This document shows, in pieces, positions 1 through 6,090 of a DNA stretch of 6,722 bases. This stretch comes from an uncultured Aquimarina sp. (lineage in GTDB: Bacteria; Bacteroidota; Bacteroidia; Flavobacteriales; Flavobacteriaceae), in NCBI GenBank assembly GCA_937958735.1, contig CALGNG010000019.1, forward strand, positions 1 through 6,722. Direction: 5' to 3'. Within the stretch, counting starts at the first letter, position 1. Each line of letters starts with the position of its first letter. Below the pieces are notes generated by a model. That model did not search any database and had not been told where the DNA came from. It worked only from the letters and a program-made list of their open reading frames with translations. The position numbers were made by a program, and so were the translations under genes.

Positions 1-1075
1 GACGTAACTCTACTACGATACCGCTATTAGAGGTAGGCTGGTTTCTTTTGGATGGAGACCACCCATTAGTAACTACCTCTCCTGGTCTGGTAGCACAAGG
101 AGCTATTACTCCCCCAGGACACATACAAAAAGAATACATACCCCTACCCTTTACTTGCTTTACAATACTATAAGGCGATGGCGGTAAATAATCGCTACGT
201 AGAGGGGTTTTATATTGTATTTGATCTATTAACTGCTGGGAGTGCTCTACCCTTACACCTAAAGCAAATGCCTTGGCTTCTATTAATATTTGTTTTCTAT
301 CTAATAACTCAAAAATATCTCGGGCAGAATGTCCTGTTGCTAAAATTACTTTATCCGAATTTATACGATTGCCATCTTGTAGCTCTACACCCTTAATTTG
401 ATTGGATTTAATTATAAAATCCATCACTCTTTTTTCAAAAAGCACCTCTCCACCCTGTGCAATAATGCGTTCTCTAATACTTGCTATAATAGCAGGGAGT
501 TTATTAGTCCCAATATGTGGATGTGCTTCTACCATAATTTGGGGCGTAGCACCAAAACCTACCAACAGTTTTAAAATATTATTTACATCACCCCTTTTTT
601 TAGAGCGGGTATATAATTTACCATCACTATAAGTACCTGCACCCCCTTCCCCAAAACAATAATTAGAATCTTCGTTTACAATATGGTCTCTATTAATAGC
701 TTTTAGATCCCTACGCCTTTCTCTAACATCCTTACCTCTTTCTAAAACTATAGGTTTTAAACCTAGCTCTATACACTTTAAGGCCGCAAACAATCCTGCT
801 GGGCCTGCCCCTACTATTATTACAGGTTTGGCATTACTTACTTCTGGATAATCGGGTAACTCGACAGGTTCTTCTGTATATTTTTCATTAAGATATACCG
901 CTACTTTTAAATTAATCTTAACTGCTTTTTGGCGCGCATCTATAGAGCGCTTTAAAATCTCTACATGGGTAATTTCCTCTTTAGGAAGCCCATTTAGTCT
1001 AGCAACGGCAAATTTTAATAAGTGTGGTGTAGCAGCTTCTTTAGGAGAAACTTGAATTTGAAAAATAGATGGCAT
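1..1075 (-). CDS. FAD-dependent dehydrogenase, COG2509 type (3' end outside window)
   Basis: The reading frame is open without a stop from an ATG at 1075 down to the window edge, giving the first 358 residues; relatives are usually a little over 500 residues, so roughly the last 150 are missing. Residues 1-80 form an N-terminal domain ahead of the Rossmann fold. The FAD-binding motif GAGPAG is at residues 89-94, followed by an acidic strand end (VLERG). A glycine-rich second motif, FGEGGAGTYSDGKL, lies at 141-154, the ATG-type motif VILATGHSARD at 243-253, and the family-typical CMCPGG at 317-322. These together match the uncharacterised FAD-dependent dehydrogenases of COG2509, cytoplasmic flavoproteins whose substrate is not known. 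The start is well fixed: no other in-frame ATG lies between 1075 and the upstream in-frame stop. It is transcribed divergently from the RNA methyltransferase gene. The family is confident; a precise reaction cannot be given. Confidence 0.93.
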   Translation of the reverse strand, partial: MPSIFQIQVSPKEAATPHLLKFAVARLNGLPKEEITHVEILKRSIDARQKAVKINLKVAVYLNEKYTEEPVELPDYPEVSNAKPVIIVGAGPAGLFAALKCIELGLKPIVLERGKDVRERRRDLKAINRDHIVNEDSNYCFGEGGAGTYSDGKLYTRSKKRGDVNNILKLLVGFGATPQIMVEAHPHIGTNKLPAIIASIRERIIAQGGEVLFEKRVMDFIIKSNQIKGVELQDGNRINSDKVILATGHSARDIFELLDRKQILIEAKAFALGVRVEHSQQLIDQIQYKTPLRSDYLPPSPYSIVKQVKGRGMYSFCMCPGGVIAPCATRPGEVVTNGWSPSKRNQPTSNSGIVVELR

Positions 1076-1089
1076 AAAAAAACTTTGTC

Positions 1090-1097
1090 CAAAGATA
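1090..1097 (-). promoter_or_regulatory. Candidate -7 promoter box for the FAD dehydrogenase gene
   Basis: On the minus strand this reads TATCTTTG, an exact match to the Bacteroidota -7 consensus TAnnTTTG. It ends 14 bases before the ATG at 1075, so transcription would start about 8-11 bases before the codon, a very short leader. I see no TTG at the usual -33 distance, which weakens the call. Confidence 0.35.
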
Positions 1098-1164
1098 TGT
1101 AAAATTGAAATCTTGAAAGACCATATTAGTACACTTCTATCTAAACTATGCTATCCGCATTTAT

Positions 1165-1172
1165 TATATTTG
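1165..1172 (+). promoter_or_regulatory. Candidate -7 promoter box for the RNA methyltransferase gene
   Basis: This reads TATATTTG, an exact match to TAnnTTTG. It ends only 5 bases before the ATG at 1178, so the transcript would begin at or within a few bases of the start codon, giving a leaderless or nearly leaderless mRNA. If this box is used, the in-frame ATG at 1148 would lie upstream of the transcript. No TTG is seen at the -33 distance. The match could be chance in AT-rich DNA. Confidence 0.35.
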
Positions 1173-1177
1173 CCAGC

Positions 1178-1981
1178 ATGTACAAACAAATTACTAGTCC
1201 ACATAATAATACAATAAAACAACTACTCCAATTACGAGAAAAATCACGTACACGTAAAAAAGAACAATTATTTTTTATAGAAGGTATTCAAGAAACCTTA
1301 CTGGCTTTAGATAGTAATTATACGATTACCAAAATTTATGTTTGCCCCGATATATATCCACTAATCGATTTTGAAAAACAATTTGATGAATTTATTAAAA
1401 ACATTATTATTACAGAAATTAGCTTAGAGGTATACCAAAGATTAGCTTATAGAACTTCTACCGAAGGGGTATTTGCTGTTGCAAAATGGAAGGCTTTATC
1501 TTTAGAGAAATTAAATTTAAAATCTAAAAAACCGTTAATACTTATTGCCGAAGCTCCAGAAAAGCCAGGCAATATTGGTGCTCTATTGCGTACCGCAGAT
1601 GCTGCCAATGTGGATGCAGTAATTATTGCCAATCCAAAGACAGATATTTATAACCCTAATATTATTAGGTCCAGTGTAGGTTGTGTATTTACTACAGATA
1701 TGGCTATGGGCAGTACTTCAGAAATTATCGCGTTTCTAAAAAAACAACAAATTAATATCTACACCGCTATACTTCAAGAGGCTTTGCCTTATACTTCGCA
1801 AAATTACATACCAGCAACGGCGATGGTTGTGGGGACAGAACATGATGGTTTAAGTGAAGAATGGCGAGCTGCTTCTAAACAAAATATAATTATTCCTATG
1901 TGTGGAAAAGTAGATTCTATGAATGTTTCTGTTGCAGCAGGTATACTTATTTTTGAAGCCAAAAGACAACGTAGTTGCTAA
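1178..1981 (+). CDS. TrmH/SpoU-family RNA 2'-O-methyltransferase
   Basis: This 267-residue protein should transfer a methyl group from S-adenosylmethionine to a ribose 2'-OH of rRNA or tRNA. Residues 1-105 form the substrate-binding domain, with a basic patch (EKSRTRKKEQ, 21-30) leading into LFFIEG, typical of the L30e-like SpoU_sub_bind fold. The SPOUT knot domain follows with its three motifs: EKPGNIGALLRTADA (128-142, Asn132 and Arg138 expected to be essential), VVGTEHDGL (217-225) and IIPMCGKVDSMNVSVAAGI (238-256, with Asn249). Length is normal. I chose the ATG at 1178 over an in-frame ATG at 1148 because the extra ten residues (MLSAFIIFAS) are hydrophobic and unlike the family, whose members begin close to the (K)QITS stretch. 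The gene probably shares a transcript with the M48 protease gene 34 bp downstream. The exact target nucleotide cannot be assigned from sequence; RlmB, TrmH and TsnR share this fold. Confidence 0.93.
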   Translation: MYKQITSPHNNTIKQLLQLREKSRTRKKEQLFFIEGIQETLLALDSNYTITKIYVCPDIYPLIDFEKQFDEFIKNIIITEISLEVYQRLAYRTSTEGVFAVAKWKALSLEKLNLKSKKPLILIAEAPEKPGNIGALLRTADAANVDAVIIANPKTDIYNPNIIRSSVGCVFTTDMAMGSTSEIIAFLKKQQINIYTAILQEALPYTSQNYIPATAMVVGTEHDGLSEEWRAASKQNIIIPMCGKVDSMNVSVAAGILIFEAKRQRSC

Positions 1982-2015
1982 CCAATTTGTACATTTACTT
2001 TTTAAAATTTTTAGA

Positions 2016-3251
2016 ATGAATAACCCGAATACTGTTTTTTATATTTTAATTGCCATTATAGTAATCAACTTTGTGGTAGATCTTATTTTAGATAGCCTAA
2101 ACGCCAAACAATTTGGCGCAAAACTTTCTACAGAACTGCAAGACGTGTATCCAGAAGATGAGTATAAAAAATCTATGAATTACAAAAAAACCAATTATAA
2201 ATTTGGATTGGTTACAGGTACTTTTTCTTTGGCCTTAACTTTGGCCTTCTTCTTTTTAGGTGGTTTTAAATGGGTACACGAAATAGCCGTTTCTATAAGC
2301 GAAAATCCTATTATTTCTGGATTAATCTTCTTTGGAATTATTATGATTGGTAGTGATATTATTAACACCCCCTTTGGCTATTACAAAACCTTTGTTATTG
2401 AAGAAAAATTTGGTTTTAATAAAATGTCTGTAGGCACTTTTATAGGGGACAAAATTAAAGGTTGGTTAATGATGTCTGTTGTAGGTGGCGGTATACTAGC
2501 TTTAATTATTTGGTTTTATGGAGTCGCAGGAGCTAATTTTTGGTTATATGCCTGGACTTTAGTAGCCGTATTTTCGGTATTAATGAATATGTTTTACGCT
2601 AAACTTATTGTTCCAATTTTTAACAAACAAAAACCTTTAGAAGCTGGATCTTTACGGGATAAAATTGAAGCTTACGGAGATAAAGTAGGTTTTAAACTAG
2701 ATAAGATATTTGTATTAGATGGATCTAAAAGAAGTACTAAAGCAAATGCATACTTCTCTGGATTTGGAAGCGAAAAAAGGGTTACCCTTTTTGACACTCT
2801 AGTAAACGATTTAGACGAAGACGAAATAGTAGCCGTCTTTGCTCACGAAGTAGGGCATTACAAAAGAAAACACATTATTTTTAACCTTTTAATGTCTGTA
2901 CTATTAACTGGCTTTACATTATGGTTACTTTCTTTATTTGTAGCAAGCCCCGTTTTATCTGAAGCCTTAGGCGTAAGCACTCCAACCTTCCATATTGGAT
3001 TAATTGCTTTTGGAATTCTATACACTCCAATTTCTGAAATTACAGGTTTATTAATGAATCTAATGTCTCGTAGGTTTGAATACCAAGCAGATGATTATGC
3101 TAAAGAAACTTTTGCTGCAGAACCTTTGGTTACCAGTCTAAAAAAATTATCAAAAAACAGCTTAAGCAACCTTACACCACACCCTGCTTACGAGTTTTAC
3201 CATTACTCGCACCCTTCCTTAACTAAAAGAATTCGTAATCTTAGAAAGTAA
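2016..3251 (+). CDS. M48 family membrane zinc metallopeptidase (Ste24/CAAX protease-like)
   Basis: This 411-residue integral-membrane zinc protease carries an N-terminal Ste24-type membrane domain (about residues 1-205) and an M48 catalytic domain (about 205-411). Hydrophobic segments lie near 7-26, 63-83, 99-117, 148-168, 174-200, 288-310 and 325-350, fitting the seven-helix Ste24 fold. The zinc site is complete: HEVGH at 277-281 (His277, Glu278, His281) and the third ligand Glu355 in FEYQAD. Two further family signatures are present, NAYFSGFGSEKRVTLFDTL (244-262) and FYHYSHPSLTKRI (394-406). Bacteria generally lack prenylated CAAX proteins, so a role in clearing faulty or clogged membrane proteins is inferred. 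The frame stays open upstream to an ATG at 1923 inside the methyltransferase gene, but the ATG at 2016 gives the normal family length and removes the overlap. No clear Shine-Dalgarno is present. Confidence 0.95.
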   Translation: MNNPNTVFYILIAIIVINFVVDLILDSLNAKQFGAKLSTELQDVYPEDEYKKSMNYKKTNYKFGLVTGTFSLALTLAFFFLGGFKWVHEIAVSISENPIISGLIFFGIIMIGSDIINTPFGYYKTFVIEEKFGFNKMSVGTFIGDKIKGWLMMSVVGGGILALIIWFYGVAGANFWLYAWTLVAVFSVLMNMFYAKLIVPIFNKQKPLEAGSLRDKIEAYGDKVGFKLDKIFVLDGSKRSTKANAYFSGFGSEKRVTLFDTLVNDLDEDEIVAVFAHEVGHYKRKHIIFNLLMSVLLTGFTLWLLSLFVASPVLSEALGVSTPTFHIGLIAFGILYTPISEITGLLMNLMSRRFEYQADDYAKETFAAEPLVTSLKKLSKNSLSNLTPHPAYEFYHYSHPSLTKRIRNLRK

Positions 3252-3314
3252 TTTTTATATGCTATAAATAATTTTTAGCACTTATTTTGGTTATGGTTAG
3301 GGTTTAAATATACT

Positions 3315-3341
3315 CTAAAACGGTGTTTTAGTAACTAAAAC
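3315..3341. repeat. Three-part alternating inverted repeat
   Basis: The 7-base word CTAAAAC occurs at 3315-3321, its exact reverse complement GTTTTAG at 3325-3331, and CTAAAAC again at 3335-3341, with 3-base spacers GGT and TAA. The middle copy can pair with either neighbour, so two mutually exclusive 7-bp hairpins with 3-base loops are possible. It lies between convergent genes, 64 bp after the protease stop, with no T-run directly behind it, so a simple intrinsic terminator is not obvious. Function unknown. Confidence 0.6.
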
Positions 3342-3365
3342 AGGATTCAACACAAAACTTAGCTT

Positions 3366-3409
3366 AAATAATAAAGTCTAAACATTTACACATTTTGGCT
3401 TTATTATTT
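3366..3409. terminator. Possible bidirectional terminator between convergent genes
   Basis: An exact 11-base inverted repeat (AAATAATAAAG at 3366-3376, CTTTATTATTT at 3399-3409) can be extended inward by a G-U and a C-G pair, leaving an 18-base loop. It sits between the 3' ends of the M48 protease and pyrophosphatase genes, where a terminator serving both strands is expected. The stem is very AT-rich with only weak T-tracts, so its strength is doubtful. Confidence 0.35.
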
Positions 3410-3445
3410 CAATTAAATTATCAAATATAAAAAGGATTTTGTTTT

Positions 3446-4360
3446 TTATAACACAGGAATAATCTGTTTTTTACGAGATACTATTCCTGGTAAAACTACT
3501 AATTCTGAAGTTGCATTGGCTTTAAAAGAATCTTTGGCTATAGCTTTTACAGCATCATTAGGAGCAAAAAATGTAGCTTCTTCTTTTAGGATATCTATTA
3601 CAAAAAGAAGTACTTCGTCCAAGTCTTCTTCTGTTTTAACCGTTTCTATAGTTTTTAGAATACTAACTTTTCTGTCTAGTACTATATTAGGGGCTGTAGT
3701 TTCTAATACCGATACACGGTATTTCTTCCCCCCTACTTCGTACTTTTTACTATCCATCTTAATCAAGTCCTCATCAGAAAAATGCGATACATCGGATTTT
3801 GCTTCAAACATTTGTATTGCATAAGCATGCATATCGATCTCCAATTGATCTGCTAAAACAGTAGCTATTTCCCTATCCAAATCTGTTGTCGTAGGACTTC
3901 TAAATTCTAACGTATCTGACAGGACACAAGAAAGCATCAATCCTTTTATACCCTTTGGCATACTTGCAATATCAGCTTCAGACATTAAGGTATACATTAC
4001 CGAAGCACTAGAAGCTAATGGCTTAATACAAATATCAATAGGACCTGGAGTTTGTATGCCTCCTACCAATTTATGATGATCTATAATTTGTATAATTTGT
4101 GTATCGTTAATATTATCAAAAAGTTCTGCTGGATTATTGGTATCTACAATTACCACTCGATCTTCGGAAGAAACAGTTTTTAATACCTCTGGCATTTCAA
4201 AACCCCAATGTTTTAAAACAAACAATGTTTCGGTATTAGGTGTTCCCAATACATATGCTTTAGCTTTTTTGCCTTTTGCAGTTAAATACCACTCCCAAAC
4301 TAATGCAGACGCTGTAGCATCTGTATCTGGGGATTTATGTCCGAAAATTTTTACTGACAT
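3446..4360 (-). CDS. ppaC: Manganese-dependent inorganic pyrophosphatase (family II, DHH)
   Basis: This cytoplasmic enzyme hydrolyses pyrophosphate to two phosphates, pulling forward biosynthetic reactions such as nucleotide and aminoacyl-tRNA synthesis. It has 304 residues, close to the 309 of the Bacillus subtilis enzyme, with a DHH domain (about 1-185) and a DHHA2 domain (about 195-304). All metal ligands are visible at nearly the same positions as in B. subtilis: His8, Asp12 and Asp14 in GHKSPDTD, Asp73 in VIVDTNN, the DHH triad at 94-96 (His95), and Asp149 in LSDT. The C-terminal substrate-binding motif SRKKQIIP (295-302) supplies Arg296 and Lys297. There are no inserted CBS or DRTGG domains, so this is the unregulated form. 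It appears to be transcribed alone: a good promoter candidate lies directly upstream, and the next gene on the strand ends 124 bp before it. Confidence 0.97.
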   Translation of the reverse strand: MSVKIFGHKSPDTDATASALVWEWYLTAKGKKAKAYVLGTPNTETLFVLKHWGFEMPEVLKTVSSEDRVVIVDTNNPAELFDNINDTQIIQIIDHHKLVGGIQTPGPIDICIKPLASSASVMYTLMSEADIASMPKGIKGLMLSCVLSDTLEFRSPTTTDLDREIATVLADQLEIDMHAYAIQMFEAKSDVSHFSDEDLIKMDSKKYEVGGKKYRVSVLETTAPNIVLDRKVSILKTIETVKTEEDLDEVLLFVIDILKEEATFFAPNDAVKAIAKDSFKANATSELVVLPGIVSRKKQIIPVL

Positions 4361-4385
4361 TTTATCTTGTTTTATTAGTTGACTG

Positions 4386-4419
4386 CAAATTTAGGAAACC
4401 TTTTTGGTTTTAATTACAA
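4386..4419 (-). promoter_or_regulatory. Candidate Bacteroidota promoter for ppaC
   Basis: On the minus strand a TTG (4419-4417) is followed after 23 bases by TAAATTTG (4393-4386), which fits the -33 TTG, 17-23 base spacer and -7 TAnnTTTG consensus of Flavobacteriia. Transcription would start near 4380, leaving a leader of about 20 bases before the ATG at 4360. It is the only promoter candidate in the window with both elements. Confidence 0.6.
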
Positions 4420-4484
4420 GATTTTATTTTTGATAACATAACCTTTAATAAAGTGTTTTTTTATGCCTTTAAATGAGTTAAAAA

Positions 4485-5984
4485 TTAATATTGTTTTAAA
4501 GATTCTAAATCTGACGAGAAATGTGAAACTTTTGAATGGTTTTGCCAAAATTCTGGATTGTATTTTATCCAATTTTTAGGTTGCTCTTTTTTATTTTCGT
4601 TTTGACCTTCAAATGTGTTTTCTGTAATAGTTTTATAATCATAAACCCATATTTGATATTCTCTTACTACATTGGATACAAAATCAATATCCGAAGAAAT
4701 TTCATTTTGTTTTCTTCGACCTCTTATATTTTTATTCTTTTCTATAATCTTTAATGGTCTATCTATACCATATTTATCTTCTTCAGTACGTTCTAGATAT
4801 TTTAAATGGTATTTGTTATTGTTCCCTTTTTCAAAAAACATCATTCCTTTTCTTCCCAATTCTTTAAAACTTAACCCTAGTAAACCAATACTGCGTAAGT
4901 GCTTTACGTTTTGATAATCGATTCTTAAAATGGCAAAGTCTTCCTTATTCACATAAAAAGTGCCTTTAAAGTCTTCACCTCCATTGGGGAAAAAATTAAT
5001 TTCATAAGCTAACTGTTCATTAATTTCCACTGTTCCAACTATCTCAAAATCGTATCTGCTTGTTTTTTTTATAAAATTAAGTGGAGAATTTGAATTATAA
5101 AAAACATCTTTTACCATTTTTTGTAAAGTTTGTTTTCTATTGGTTAAAAAGAAATTCGCGTTAACTTCTTCTTTTTTACTCATTTCGTTACGCATATCTA
5201 ACAATTCTCCATTTTCGAAAAAACCCTGTACCCCATCTGCTTTAACACTAAAAAGACCTGACTTAATTTTGAAATAAGAATCTTTCTTAATATTTTTATT
5301 TAAAATAGTTTCTAATTTCTCGTAAAATACATCTAAATGATTATTATTATAAGTATCAAAAAATTTTGCTGCTTTGTTAATATCTAATTTCTGCTTTTTA
5401 TTATTACCATACCAATTGCCATAAACCTCGGTATAAAAAGCAGAGGTTTTAGGCATTTTTTCTAACTCCTCGTTTACGTACTCTTGTGTAATTTCTTTTA
5501 TTGTAGATTTCTTAAAATCAATATTTAACTTACTAATTTTATTATTGTCTTTTTGTCTAAAAAACAATTCTTTTTTAGATAGATCTGTATCGTAATTGTT
5601 TTTAATTTTTTCTGCTACATTTTCTAAAATTTCTTCTAAACTGTATTTGGAAGTTGTTATAACAACTTCGTCCATAGTTATAGTTTCTTTTTGAAGATGA
5701 ATTATTAATGGAACCGCTTTTTTTAAGGGTAACTTTAAACTCTTATAGCCTAAAGAAATTAATTTTAAAGAATCGTTTTCCTTAAATTTTCTAGAAGTAT
5801 CTATTTCGAAAAAACCTTCTCCATCCGCAGAGACACCTTGGTTTTTATTTATAGTAACCAATACATAAGGTATAGCTTCTTTGGTTTCTGTATCTAATAT
5901 CTGAGATCTAATTACTTGTCCAATGGATAATAATGGAATATGGAGTAACACACAAAAACTTAATCTAAAAACTAAACAATTCAT
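4485..5984 (-). CDS. Exported protein with CarboxypepD_reg-like domain, no TonB barrel
   Basis: This 499-residue protein is probably exported to the periplasm or outer membrane; its function is not known. Residues 1-23 are a plausible signal peptide: hydrophobic core CVLLHIPLLS, then IGQ, the usual kind of end in this phylum. Residues 24-99 fit a CarboxypepD_reg-like beta-sandwich (pattern SQILDTETKEAIPYVLVTI, DGEGFFEI, LISLGYKS). MDEVVIT at 104-110 resembles the linker that precedes the plug of SusC-type receptors, but no plug or barrel follows. Instead there is a charged, Lys/Glu/Asn-rich middle and, towards the C-terminus, a strand-rich stretch (YEINFFPNGGEDFKGTFYV, then FAILRIDY) resembling LolA-like or DUF5686-type envelope proteins. 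It could be a member of the DUF5686/carboxypeptidase-like group lacking the barrel. No T9SS sorting domain is visible. The gene starts just after the terminator of the neighbouring T9SS gene, so it probably has its own promoter, though I find no clean TAnnTTTG box there. Confidence 0.85.
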   Translation of the reverse strand: MNCLVFRLSFCVLLHIPLLSIGQVIRSQILDTETKEAIPYVLVTINKNQGVSADGEGFFEIDTSRKFKENDSLKLISLGYKSLKLPLKKAVPLIIHLQKETITMDEVVITTSKYSLEEILENVAEKIKNNYDTDLSKKELFFRQKDNNKISKLNIDFKKSTIKEITQEYVNEELEKMPKTSAFYTEVYGNWYGNNKKQKLDINKAAKFFDTYNNNHLDVFYEKLETILNKNIKKDSYFKIKSGLFSVKADGVQGFFENGELLDMRNEMSKKEEVNANFFLTNRKQTLQKMVKDVFYNSNSPLNFIKKTSRYDFEIVGTVEINEQLAYEINFFPNGGEDFKGTFYVNKEDFAILRIDYQNVKHLRSIGLLGLSFKELGRKGMMFFEKGNNNKYHLKYLERTEEDKYGIDRPLKIIEKNKNIRGRRKQNEISSDIDFVSNVVREYQIWVYDYKTITENTFEGQNENKKEQPKNWIKYNPEFWQNHSKVSHFSSDLESLKQY

Positions 5985-6038
5985 ATCTATTATTATTAAG
6001 ACTAAGTGTGTAGTCGTTATTTTAATGAAAAATAAACG

Positions 6039-6071
6039 AAAAAAACGCCTAAAATTGCTTTTAGGCGTTTT
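6039..6071 (-). terminator. Intrinsic terminator of the T9SS cargo gene
   Basis: A perfect 13-bp stem (AAAACGCCTAAAA at 6042-6054 with its exact complement at 6059-6071) encloses a 4-base loop. On the minus strand the stem runs into a stretch of seven T residues (6045-6039), and the hairpin begins 19 bases after the stop of the gene at 6091. It separates that gene from the CarboxypepD_reg-like protein gene, whose start is about 55 bp further on. Confidence 0.88.
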
Positions 6072-6090
6072 AACTTAATTTAATAGAGGT

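Noticed and set aside
178..632. Two short plus-strand open frames (178-396 and 402-632)
   Set aside because: They lie antisense to the FAD dehydrogenase frame, which has clear conserved motifs across the same bases. Their translations have no recognisable domains.
1447..1632. Short minus-strand open frame inside the RNA methyltransferase gene
   Set aside because: It overlaps the conserved GNIGALLRTADA motif of the real gene, and no start signal or family resemblance is visible.
3516..4382. Plus-strand open frames (3516-3824 and 4137-4382) across the pyrophosphatase gene
   Set aside because: They are antisense shadows of ppaC, whose metal-binding residues are complete in the minus frame.
4443..4453. 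Short palindrome CTTTAATAAAG considered as terminator of the 4485-5984 gene
   Set aside because: The arms are only 5 bp with a 1-base loop, which cannot form a stable RNA hairpin. I see no convincing terminator for that gene in the 124-bp gap.
4536..4914. Plus-strand hydrophobic open frames (4536-4754 and 4672-4914), resembling small membrane proteins
   Set aside because: They are antisense to the Lys/Glu/Asn-rich part of the CarboxypepD_reg-like gene; such AT-rich codons read backwards as Phe/Leu/Ile-rich peptides, which explains the apparent hydrophobicity.
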